In this document: positions 12,266 to 22,488 of the stretch, piece by piece | Layout: every line of letters begins with the position of its first letter | How positions within the stretch are numbered: the first letter of the stretch is position 1 | Made by a program: the position numbers and the translations under genes | Notes under the pieces: model-generated | Seen by the model: the letters and a program-made list of their open reading frames with translations, nothing else | The model's database searches: none | What the model was told of the DNA's origin: nothing | Assembly: GCF_017654505.1 (NCBI RefSeq) | Contig: NC_054537.1 | Coordinates: 76,890,118 to 76,954,117 of the forward strand | Length of the DNA stretch: 64,000 nt | Direction: 5' to 3' | Source of the DNA: Polyodon spathula | Taxonomy: Eukaryota > Chordata > Actinopteri > Acipenseriformes > Polyodontidae

Positions 12266-13160
12266 AGTTTAAATGCTTCTGAACCTGCTCGGGATCTTTT
12301 CTCCAAGTAGATTGGTTCCCTTTTTATTTAAGTGCAGTCCGCCCTGTCTATACAGATAGTCCTTGTTGTAGAATGTAGTCCATTGATCAAGATAGACGAA
12401 GCCTTCTCGTGTGCACCACGTCTTCAGCCATGTGTTTAGATTAATTATTTCCAGCAGTCCATATCGTCCTTTGCAAGGTGCTGGCAGTATCCCAGAAAAT
12501 ACCACAGTTTAGGTCTTGTCTTTTAATTTCCTTCCTAGCTCTCTGAATTTGTTTTGCAGGGATTTTGGTCTGTCTCTTCCAATGTTGTTTGTACCGATGT
12601 GGACGACTATTACCGGGTCATCTCCTGTTCGTTTTAGGAGCCTGTCCATGTTCTCAGTGATGTGCGTGACGGAGGCACCTGGAAGGCAGCACACTGTTGT
12701 AGTAACGGGGTCCAAACTGCGAACTGAACTTGCTGTGTTTCTCAATATGGAGTCCCCAACAATCATGACCTCCCTTCTTTTTGCTGTCTGGTCACCACTG
12801 TTAATAGGGTCCTGGATGTTGTTCCTTTTGTTCTCTTGATATTGGTTTTGCTCATCAAAATTTTGACGTGGCTCAAGTCTGTTGGAAGTTTTGATTTCTG
12901 GTGGGGAGGCCTTTTCACCATTGGTTGGGAAGGCCTACTCTTTACCGCCCAGGGATTTGTTTCCACAAGCAGCAGTTTTACTGTGGGAGTTTCTGTGGTC
13001 AGGGCCCAGGAGGAGGGAGCCGCTGGCTCCAAAGAGGGCCAACGTACCATTTGTTTTTATAAAAGTGTTTTAGTTTGTTCAGACGTTTCATTTTTGTACC
13101 TTTTATTAACCCTTTGCTGCCGACGCGCTTTAATTTTGTAACTTGTATTACGAGAATGAA
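12266..13160 (-). pseudogene. LINE ORF1 remnant with SGNH/GDSL-type esterase domain
   Basis: The minus strand carries the three blocks expected of an SGNH hydrolase: MIVGDSILRN (block I, catalytic Ser) at about 12740-12766, VVHIGTNNIGR (block III) at about 12575-12607, and GGLHLNKKG (block V, with the catalytic His) at about 12316-12342. Esterase-bearing ORF1 proteins are known in CR1-type LINEs and are thought to act in the ribonucleoprotein particle. The reading frame changes just upstream of the GDS motif and again near 12505, so no full protein can be made. The 5' limit of the ORF is uncertain. Confidence 0.75.
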
Positions 13161-13189
13161 ACATGATATACTCAGCTGTTCAGTCAACT

Positions 13190-14990
13190 ATCTTTGGCCA
13201 AAGTCTGGAAGAACCAACATGGTTCTACGTCAGATCTCTACTAGAGAAGGCCCCCCCTTGTCATGAGCGGTTCCGTCTGATTCCACCTACCTTGTATCAA
13301 GAGCTTCGGACCCTGTTGGCCAAGATGCTGGAGGGAAGGGTAGTGAAGAAAAGTGCCAGCCCATGGGCTGCTCCAGTAGTCCTCGTAAGGAAAAAACATG
13401 AATCCTGGAGGTTCTGCATGGACTACCGATGGCTTAATTCCATCACCCACAAGGACGCTTACCCCCTCCCCCGGATTGAAGAGTCACTCACGAGTCTTAA
13501 ACAAGTAGCCTGGTACTCCACCCTGGACCTTGCCAGCAGGTACTGGCAGGTTGAGGTAGATCCCAGAGATCTGCTGGAATATCCGGTGTTGGCTTACGCA
13601 GATTTTACCCTCCCATTTCGCTTATACATGGATGCCATCTTGAGTGGGAGCGGTACTTGCCCAGGAACAAGAGGGTAAAGAGGGAGTTATAGCCTACGGC
13701 AGTCAGCGCCTACATCCTACTGAACAGAGTGACCAAAATTATAGTTCTTTAAAATTGGAACATTTGGCATTGAAGTGGGCAGTAACAGAACAATTTAAAG
13801 ACTACTTGTGGGGGGTACAGTCTACACAGATAATAAGCCATTGGTTCATTTTGAGACGGCTAAACTGGGAGCCACAGAACAATGCTGGGCTGCACCGTTG
13901 GCCATATTTGAGTTCAAGATATTGTATTGACCAGGAACCACCAACATTAACGTAGACGATGATGTGTCTCAGTAAGCTGCTGCTCCCCCACTACAAGAAT
14001 AATTTAAGAATAGAACCAATTGATATTGAAGGACAGATTGGTAGCCAGAAAGAACCTCGATTTGCAGATGGATGAGATCCATCTACAGACCCTGGTACCC
14101 CCTGAACAAACCCGCCTGGTTTGGGAATGGTACCACCAGGCCTTTGGACACCAGAATAGTGACAAGACCCTGTCTGTCCTCAAACAAAGCTTTTACTGGC
14201 CCCAGGTGAATACTGAGGTTGCCTTGCGAACTTTGAGCTGTCCCTCCTGCACCTTGAACAAGGCCGACACGAGGGGAAGAGCACCCTTGCTTTCCATTTG
14301 AAGTAGTGCCCCCATGGAAATTGTATCAATAGATTATTTGTTTGTAGGAAGAGAAGGCAATGCCTATCCCTATGCGCTTGTAATGGTTGATTTATTTTCT
14401 AGGTTTGTGTGGGCTGCCCCTACTAAAGACCAGACCATACCATCCACAAGGTAATGGGGGGGTGAAAGAATGAATAAAACGCTATTGGGTACCTTAACAG
14501 AGGGGTACCAACGGCAGTGGAAGGATAAGTTACCAGAAATGATTCATGCTTATAACAGTACGGTTCCTGCTAGCACAGGCTTAACGCCTTTCTTTTGTTA
14601 TGTTTGACAGTCATGCCTGGTTACCAGTAGATCTAGTGCTAGGGGCCTTACCGTCTACAGTTTTGGAGGACTTAAACCAGTGGATGCAGGGTCACCAGGC
14701 TCACCTGGTGGGTGCTTATGAAGAAGTGGGGAGGCAGTCTCAGCAGCATAAACAGGCTGATAAAAATCAAAGAAATCAGGGTAATCAGGCTATTCCATTA
14801 TTACCAGGGGAGAGGGTGTTAATCCAGAATTTTAGACACTGGACCCAAGGGAAACGTTCCCATCGTTGGGGCCCAGAACCGTTTATCGTGATTGCTGTAT
14901 TGTGTCCGCCCTGAGGGTCAGGATGGTCCAGAAAGACCTCTCCATCAGAACAATCTTCGAGTGTGCCTGTATGAACCTGTGGCCTTGCTT
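13190..14990 (+). pseudogene. Ty3/gypsy pol remnant (RT, RNase H, integrase)
   Basis: The reverse transcriptase N-terminal half is clear: SASPWAAPVVLVRKK, then WRFCMDYRWLN, then YPLPRIEESL and STLDLASRYWQVEV. The fragment then jumps to RNase H sequence (RLHPTEQSDQNYSSLKLEHL at about 13700-13760), so the YxDD catalytic segment of RT is deleted. An integrase zinc-binding domain follows near 14130-14260, with H and H in WYHQAFGH and C-x2-C in CPSC. Core pieces include PYHPQGNGG near 14435-14460. The C-terminal region is at 14600-14960. Stops and frame changes separate these pieces. The first part of this element probably lies at 9241-9462, beyond the antisense LINE. Confidence 0.8.
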
Positions 14991-16075
14991 TGTGTGTTTA
15001 CTAATTTGTTGTATTTATTATTAGTACACTGGTGACCAAATGGCAGAACTGATTGATATTCTGAGGAACCTAATTACATCATCTGTTACCCATTACTTCA
15101 TAATATTAGTAATTGTCCTATAAAAGGCAGAGAGCAGAGCAGACTGTGTTGCCGGAGGACCCAGACCAGAAAGTGGATGAGAGGAATCGCTGGAGGAACA
15201 GACTGCAGGAAGAACCTGGAAAAGTTGGACCAAGAGATCAAGGGAAGTTACAGCAAAGTAGTAGAACTATTGTTAGAGTGGTGAGCCCTGTCTAGCTTGC
15301 AGATAAGTGCACAGGGCTAGAATTATTTTCTTCAATGTGCGATTGGAAACCATTTTATTCAGCAGTACAACACATATATTGACTTTACTACTATATAGGA
15401 GTTATGAAGTGTGTCAAGTAGCATTATTCCAATTGTATATAATTATTGTGGTGGTCTCTATATAAGACAACCTGCTGGAGTATCGTTAGAAACTTAAACT
15501 TGTGATACAATACATTGCAATGCAACTGCACTGATGGTGGCTTTGTTTGTTCTTTTGGTTTGTTACAGCAGTTACCTGGGCCCGGGGTTTTGGGCTGACC
15601 CCCTGTTGAACAATGACCTGTTGAACAGTGACCAGCTGGACAGCATTCGGGATGGGGAGAAGCCGAACCCGGGTTTTAATGGGGCATGTCTGTGTGGGGC
15701 TAATTTATAACGAAGAGGACAAGGGCTGTTTTCGGCCTGGAGTGATACTACAAGCCGGGACACAAGGAATACAAGGTTGTATCTTTCTGTGCTACAGCCT
15801 CCCTTCTCACAGTCATGAAGCACCGGGATCCTCCCTGCCTAGTTGCACAATTTAACATGTTTTTACATAGTGTTAACCTAATCCAATTGTTTTAGTAAGA
15901 ATTGTTGTTTTAGATAAATGTCATATTTATAGTTTTAGTTGGGATTGTATTTTATTGTGTAAATTGTGATTTGGATAAAGATTATTGTGGCCATTCATTG
16001 CAATAGAAATCGAAGCTTACTTATCTGTGGTGTTGTCCTTCGACATTCATCTGTGGGGGTCGGGGTTTGTGTCAC
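14991..16075 (+). mobile_element. probable 3' LTR region of the gypsy element
   Basis: The stretch directly follows pol. A TATA-like box (CCTATAAAAGGCAGAGAGC, about 15117-15135) suggests an LTR promoter, and GGGTTTGTGTCACA at 16062-16075 looks like a gypsy LTR 3' terminus ending in CA. I cannot place the exact 5' boundary, and no matching 5' LTR is in the window. Short open frames here are not convincing genes. Confidence 0.45.
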
Positions 16076-16114
16076 AGAATCCCAAAAGAACCTGTAGAGT
16101 GGAAAATGGGAGGG

Positions 16115-16718
16115 TTAAACCTTAGAGGTCCATTTATTCAGCGCTTGTCAGGTGCATCAGGTCCAATATTTTCACACGCACTGTTTATTTTACATGCACT
16201 GTTTAATTTTTTTTTTTACAGGTTTAAAAGGCACTGCATAGCAAAAGAACACTCAGTACTGCATCTCCAGCCAAGCCCCATCCCTTGTTCGCTGTATTTT
16301 TCACATACCTCTTCATAGTCGTGAATACTGGTAAATCCTTTCCTGATCACTCGTTTTATCACCAAACTCCTCAATAATGCGATCCAAGTCATTATTGTAT
16401 TACTATAACATCTCAAAAAGCTCTGCAAATGTCTGATATTCTTTGAGCACTATATGCGGAAGCAGCTGTCTTCTTTGTGTCCGTGTTATCTCTGTGGTGC
16501 AGGGGCTATGTGTACTGCTCAGATTCGCCCCCCCCCCCCACACCTTTTTTTTTTTAATTCAGCTTCTCTTGAAAGGTTTTCTCTGCTTTTTCTGGAAAAA
16601 ACGACTAGGGACCTGTGCTTGACATCTTCTTGATGATATCAGACAGGGTCCGACATCGGACTGGAAAGGAAAAATTGTAATGTCGGACCTGGTCCAACAT
16701 AGGACCACAAAGGGTTAA
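16115..16718. mobile_element. piggyBac-type non-autonomous element with TTAA target sites
   Basis: TTAA stands at 16115-16118 and again at 16715-16718. The element between them is 596 bp. The left end reads ACCTTAGAGGTCC and the right end in reverse complement reads CCCTTTGTGGTCC, matching at 10 of 13 bases. TTAA duplication with CCYT-type ends is diagnostic of piggyBac. The right half holds repeated GGTCC and GTCCGAC motifs. Its left 170 bp recurs at 51211-51385. No full transposase is encoded. Confidence 0.85.
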
Positions 16719-18593
16719 TGTTTGTAAACGTAGTTAACAGTGTTGTTTGGTTTATTGTCACTTGGTCAGCTCTCTTCCAGTTTTGTGCATTAAAACATGT
16801 GACAGTTTGTGGTGGGAAAATTATATCCAATGCAATTTATGTACTAACCTCTGAGCTGTTTGTTCATGTGTTTGTTTAGCCTGTGTGACTTAAAAAGGGA
16901 TTATACCAATGTAATAAGCAGTTTGAAACTTTGATATTAAGTTTAAGAATTGTTCAGTATAGTCTAGATGTTTCTCTTCCCCTTTTAGCCTTCACCTGCA
17001 TCCTGTTATTGCTAAGTGAAGAGGGTTTAAAGTAGACTGAAAATGCCCATATATATCCATGCTGTGGACCTGCGTGTGTTGAGATTGTTCTCGGGTTTGC
17101 AAACTATTAAACTTATTTACTCACTCTTGTCTGTTCTACTGAGTCTCTGTCTTACAGAAGTTTAAAGTATAAACTTCCACCACAAGTTTTAAATACTTTT
17201 GAGAGCTTTATGGATGAGAAATGCACTGTATTTATTCATGACGAGACTTAAGACACATAAACATAATATACATTTTAGACCTGCAATATAACATTTAAAC
17301 ATGCATTCTCTAGTGTAGCGTCAACACTCCAATTTTATAAAATCATTTTATAAAATCATTCATCTGAATAAGGATGTATGAAATGAGCGATATTTATACC
17401 ATACAAAACTCACTTGAGTCATTACATCGCCTTCTTTACTGAACGCCAAAAGGAGCATCTGCTGACTGATCCAGATCCCTTATTTGATCCAGGAGGACAT
17501 TCAGATGAAAATGTGTTGTGATTTGCTTCACTGTATTCAGTGAAAGCGGACTCTTCCTCCCATTCTGGCTTAAGCCTCATGCTTTCATTTTTTACTCATG
17601 GAGGGTTTGCTCAATGCCATTGTCTCCACGAAATGAACAAGCACTTAATTCAGAACCTGTGAGGTTCACTTTCAACTACTTATCCAGCTTTCACTCAAGG
17701 TGACTGAAATACGCATGCGCCAGCGAGCAGTGTCGAAGGTCATCAAGTGACGAAATGTCATTGCAGTGAGCATACAGGCTCAAAGAAACTGAAGAGAGAG
17801 AAAGTGAGAGAAAAAAGAATAATAAACACAAATGTATACGGAGAACACAAATAATAAACTTCTTGTCTATTCTAACTTTTTGTTTTTGTTTTTGTTTGTT
17901 ATTCTGCTGAGTTCATTCGAGCCACAAAGGGTGCGTCATGCGCCATGCATTTCACTGGGAGCCACACCCAGCATTTGCCCTGGAGCCACAGTTTGGCCAC
18001 CTCTGTCATACACAAATTAATTAAGTAGCTACACTGAAGGCTTTGCTGTCATGTTTACAGATCACATCTAGTGCACACTCATGAATTAACATAGATCACT
18101 CAGATCAGGACAGACATCTGTACCAGTCTGGAAGCAATTCCTTTAGTAAATTAGGTGCTTTGGCACTGTTTTTTGGTATTGGCTTTCCTGTAGTCTGGAT
18201 GCGGCAAAGCCTAATCTGTTTCCTCTTTGAATTAAAAATGCTACAAGCCATAAGGAATCTTGGAAGGACGCCCTGAGTCTTCTATTCTCCGGAAAGACAT
18301 GCAACAGAGATTTGCTCATTAAACAACAAAAGCAATTATTACGGTACCTAGAAGGTTTCCCTTTCATCAGTAGGAAGCATGAACAGAATACTGTTGTCAG
18401 CAGCCCTTATTGGTTTTGCCAATGTTCACTTGGTGGAAACTGCCTGAAGCTCAAAATGGGAATTAAGAAAACAGGATGCGCTAAAGTAGAATCAAGAAGT
18501 TTGATTCATAGTAACCTGCTATTGACCTGCATAGCAGGATCAAAATGTATTGTGGTACATTTTAAGGGTCCCCATTCAAGTAGTATAGCAATA
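16719..18593. other. intergenic, no gene seen
   Basis: No recognised coding remnant or complete repeat. Open frames stay under about 62 codons. Confidence 0.4.
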
Positions 18594-18838
18594 CAGTTGT
18601 AATCAAAAGGTTACATACCCCAATGGAAATTTATAATTTCTAGAAATTTCTCAAAAACAGAATTATAGGAAAAATCTTTTGTAGCAAAAGTTTTGCTTTT
18701 GTGGATGGGGGGGGGGGGGAGTTACAAGAAACTCCAACAATGCTAATTCAGAAGTATTCATACCCTGACAAGGAAAATCAAATTAATAGCTAGTTGAGGC
18801 ATCTTTAGCAATAATAATTTCTTTTAAATGATTAGATT

Positions 18839-19301
18839 ACACCATGTAACAATTTTTATTTTTAATTTTTTTTGTTCCTGGGTAGTAAGTGTTATTTCCT
18901 AATTACTTATGCCTCAAAAGTATAGAAAATGGTTATTATTCCCCACAAACTTTGTTTTATTTGATTTAGAAGCGAGTAGTTTTTCGAGATTTACTGTATT
19001 TACAGTATAATCGTAAATCTCTAAAAACTACTCACTTCTAAATCTTTTGTAGTCATTTTTGTATTACTTTAGTATAAATACATGTTAATTTGGATTCATA
19101 TGTTGTTTTTTTCTGACTTTATGTGAACGAAAAGACACACATTTGCCCGTTTTCCCCTTGGAAATAGTGATATTTTGAAATATCAGTCCTGGTCACAAAA
19201 GCAAAGTTTGTGGGAATAATAGCCATTTTCTATACTTCTGAGGCATAAGCAATTAGGAAATAGCACTACTACCCAGGAACAAAAATTGTGTTACATAGTG
19301 T
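18839..19301. mobile_element. 463 bp foldback derivative of the 40.9-42.3 kb transposon family
   Basis: Both ends carry the long inverted repeat of the element at 40907-42260, including GTTCCTGGGTAGTAAGTGTT and TATGCCTCAAAAGTATAGAA. The centre is a second inverted repeat: GATTTAGAAGCGAGTAG at about 18964-18980 faces CTACTCACTTCTAAATC at about 19030-19046, and the arms extend to about 30 bp. That central sequence matches the last codons and 3' flank of the transposase-like gene in the larger element, so this copy was built from two inverted copies of the 3' end. It sits inside the Tc1 element and is therefore younger than it. The target duplication is unclear. Confidence 0.85.
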
Positions 19302-19305
19302 TATT

Positions 19306-20165
19306 TATCAATGAGCTTTTGTCATGATTCTTGATCATTCTTCAACGCAAAATTATTCAAGTTTTAGTTGACTTTGACTAGGCCATTCCAGAACCTTAGT
19401 TTTATTCTTCTTTAACCATTTTGAATTAGATTTTGATGTGTGCTTTGGATAGTTATTGTGTTGGAACATCCAGTTGCACTTTAAACTAAGTTTTGTACTG
19501 GAATGTTTCAGATGAGTGGCCAATATCTTTTGGTATGCTATGGAATCCATTTTACCAGGTATTTGAACTAAATTTCCTGTGCCACTAGAGGATAAACAGC
19601 CCCATAGAAGGCTATTACCAACTCCATGCTTGACAGAAGGTATGGTGTTTTCTTTGAATGCCTCACCAGACTTTCTCCAAACTTAACGACGATCAGCGTG
19701 AACAAATAGCTCGATTTGTTTTATCACTCCACAAAACCTTTGACCAGAACTCGTATCCATCATTCAAATGCCATTTTGCAAAATTTAAGCAATTGTCGTT
19801 GTGACATTTTCCTAAGAGTAGATTTTTCCTTGGCCTGCGACCATTGAGACCTTCACCATGCAATACTCAACCTATGGTTGAAATGGAACTCCAGTCCCAC
19901 TTGCAGCCATTTCATTTGAATATGTTTGGCAGTCAATCTCGTATTGTTATTAACTTTCCTCACAATTCTTCTACTTGTTCTTGGAGAAAGAGCTTTCTTT
20001 CTTCCAGACCGAGGGAGCGTTGTGACAGCACCATGAGTCTTGTACTTCTTGGTAGTAGAAACAGTAGTTGAAATTGGGATACTCAAATGCTTGGAAATCT
20101 TCTTGTATCCTCCTCCAGCTTTATGGCAATAAATAATTCTTTAAAAAGCACTTTACTTTTTCCCA
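19306..20165 (-). pseudogene. Tc1 transposase remnant
   Basis: The DNA-binding half is read at 20086-19853: an HTH region including IPISTTVSTTKKYKTHG, then TLPRSGRKKALSPRTSRRI, which carries the GRKK hook motif typical of Tc1 transposases. The catalytic half includes WMFQHNNYPKHTSK at about 19470-19430. Family members have Asp where this copy has Asn-Tyr (usual form QxDNDPKH), so a catalytic Asp is lost. Stops and frame changes are frequent, and the nested element interrupts its 3' side. Confidence 0.8.
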
Positions 20166-20533
20166 TATTGACTTATTGATAATGACAGCAGTCATCCTAC
20201 GCCTAACCCTTTTATACTCTCTAAGAATGTTCACCTACAATCCAGCATTTTCTAGTATTAGGTTCTACATTATCATATTGAAATTTCTAGCACCTTGTAG
20301 GCAATACTATCATAGCATCGAGTACTTTTGAATTAGCATTTTTTGAGTTTTGCAAAAAAAAAAAAAAAAAATGCTGAAATAATTGTAGACATCTGTTTCT
20401 TATAACTTTTTTCCTCATCCACCAAAGCAAAACGTATGCTATAAAGGATGTTTCCTAATATTCTTTGTTTTCAAGAAATTTGTAGAAATTATACATTTTC
20501 ATTGGAGTATGTAAACTTTTGACTACAACTGTA

Positions 20534-21894
20534 TTTTAAAAGTTAACACTAATTTAAAATTCAAATAGTAAGCATCTACGGTATAAAGGTTTTCTTATGA
20601 TATCATTTTAATGACATGCCCTAGCAAAAAAAAAAAAAAAAGAAATAAACACATCAAGCCAAGTTATAAAGTCATGTATTCTGGTTTCTCAGATCATTAT
20701 AATACACAGACAACATCATCACAGCTTCTGCACAGTGCTTTGTGAAAGATGGCTTGCTTTTCCATTTAACAGAACCCAGATGGCATCAATTTTGTGTTTG
20801 AATCCTCTTTATTTTTCAAATTTGAGCTTTGGTTTTACTCCTACTCTGACAAAGGTGAAAACAGAGGACAGATTTTTTTTTTTTGTCTGTCATGACCAAT
20901 TTCCATTTCATAGATTTTCTTCATATGTAGTGTGAACCAAGTTTGTCTAAGTTTGAACCAAGTTTGAACCAAGTTTGTTCCTATCTTGAAAATATGTGAC
21001 CTTGACCTATAAGTCAGATATCAAAGCTTTTCCACAATCCTTGTGTATCCCTTAAGCCCCTTTTACACTGACATGCACTACCTGGGTCAGAACCACCCTG
21101 GTCAGGACTCATGCGGGTCGGATACGTGATTTCACACTGCTTTTGATAAAGCAGGGTTGACCAGGGTGACAGACGTACACAGTGCTTCCGGTGCAAGTAG
21201 TCAATGTGCGTATCAATGCACCAGAAGCAGCTTGTTACGGATACTTCCATCCAAGCTTCTCTGTATTAAACTGTCGGCCCAAATGTTGATTAGACATCCC
21301 TACATCCCTGCTATAATCTGGCTCATGGTGCGTCTCAATCAACAAAATATGGCTAAACATAATAAACAAAAACGTGCCTTGCGGAACTGAAAATTAATTA
21401 ATTATTTAGGGCAAAACTTTTGGCCATAGCTGTATGTGCGCCAAACTGTTATCTGTTTTCTAGACAAAGTGAAAGGTTACTTGGTATCCCTGAATAGATA
21501 GTTGTATTCTTCACAAAAAAGCACGTTATTTTAATATGCTGACTTCAATCATGTCTTTGCTTGAATAGGTCATATTTATTTAATTACTGGGGTTAAGTCT
21601 GTTGTTCACATACAAATACTGAATGACATCATCAAGCTACTCTTTTATGATCAAACCTTGTGCATTTTATAGTATTTTATTAGTTCCATGTGCTAATGCT
21701 TAGTATACGAACCGTTCATACAGTAAAACACATTTTAGGAAACAATAAACTATTTTTCAAATGTTGTTAATCATTTTAATAATTCATAATTAAAATACAA
21801 AATAAAATATAATTTATGATTCATTGGAGGTACTTTAAAAGCATGTTTACAATGAAAAAAAAAAGCATTGGCTTTCATTAGGGGGTGACTTTCA
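20534..21894. other. intergenic; possible MITE at 21040-21270
   Basis: A-rich runs lie near 20626-20641. The block 21040-21270 is GC-richer, with repeated CTGGGTCAG-, CCTGGTCAGG- and GGTTGACCAGGGTG-like words, which suggests an old DNA transposon, but no ends could be fixed. No gene was seen. Confidence 0.3.
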
Positions 21895-22488
21895 TAGTGG
21901 TGTGCTAAGACTAGTATTTTCTGAGTAATTACCTTTAAGAAATTTGAATTTGCTAGGTATTAGTTAAATAGAAATTAAACATATTAATGACTCAACACAA
22001 TACAATCAGTTCAATCGATATCAGGCTGACTGTGTTTTTAAATATAGAACATGTTGCGATCAAACTAAAAATCTTATTTTATATGAGATTTGTCTTACCT
22101 TTCTTTTATACTTTTGGTTTCGAATCATTTATATTTCACTTTCCTTAGAAATTTGTCATTTTAGTAAATTGTGGGATTGTAGTCCTGGGCAAAATGTAAT
22201 CTCTGATTTAAACTCGGTCACATTTACATGCTAAGTTTGCTATTTTCATTGTCAGTTTACAGATGGTATAGAAGTATGGCAGTAAAAATGTCTGTGCCCA
22301 GGATGAGAGGAAAATTCGCTTCCAGCTTTTTTAATTGCCATTGATTGGTACTCAGTTGAAAAGGTAAAGGAAGATCAGCTTTCCTTGTTTAGGAATCAAC
22401 ATAATAATGAATGGACTTATTTAATAACTGCAGACAAATATTTCTTAAAGGTAATCACTCCGAAAACACGAAAATTGGCACACCTCTA
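21895..22488. mobile_element. old hAT-like non-autonomous element
   Basis: The left end begins TAGTGGTGTGC, and the right end in reverse begins TAGAGGTGTGC. The two ends then share TTTTC, GAGT, ATTACCTTTAAGAAA over about 54 bp in inverted orientation. The TAGxGGTGTGC ends are hAT-like. No 8 bp duplication is recognisable, and the roughly 490 bp between the ends contains no coding sequence. The ends are better preserved than the age of the flanks would suggest. Confidence 0.55.

Larger units (their letters stand above)
9466..13100 (-). mobile_element. CR1-like LINE, nearly full length, decayed
   Basis: On the minus strand the element runs from about 13100 to the tail at 9466, where AAGAACATAAGAACATAAG is the complement of a (TTCTTATG)n tail. 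The order is ORF1 with an SGNH-type esterase, then ORF2 with an apurinic-type endonuclease and reverse transcriptase, the known arrangement of CR1-clade non-LTR retrotransposons. It shares its tail and RT with the copies at 26610-27984 and 50703-51137. Several frameshifts and stops make it inactive. The 5' end stops where TTAACCCTTTG begins, and the native 5' UTR is not evident. Confidence 0.85.
18594..20531 (-). mobile_element. Tc1/mariner-type DNA transposon, decayed, with nested insertion
   Basis: TA dinucleotides flank both ends (18592-18593 and 20532-20533). The left end CAGTTGTAATCAAAAGGTTA and the right end in reverse, CAGTTGTAGTCAAAAGTTTA, are inverted repeats that continue with good similarity for about 60 bp. 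That is the pattern of fish Tc1 elements. The transposase is on the minus strand. The total of 1938 bp includes a 463 bp insertion at 18839-19301, leaving about 1.48 kb, a usual Tc1 length. Confidence 0.9.

Noticed and set aside
21040..21270. Possible MITE with CTGGGTCA-like words
   Set aside because: No inverted ends or target duplication could be found by eye.
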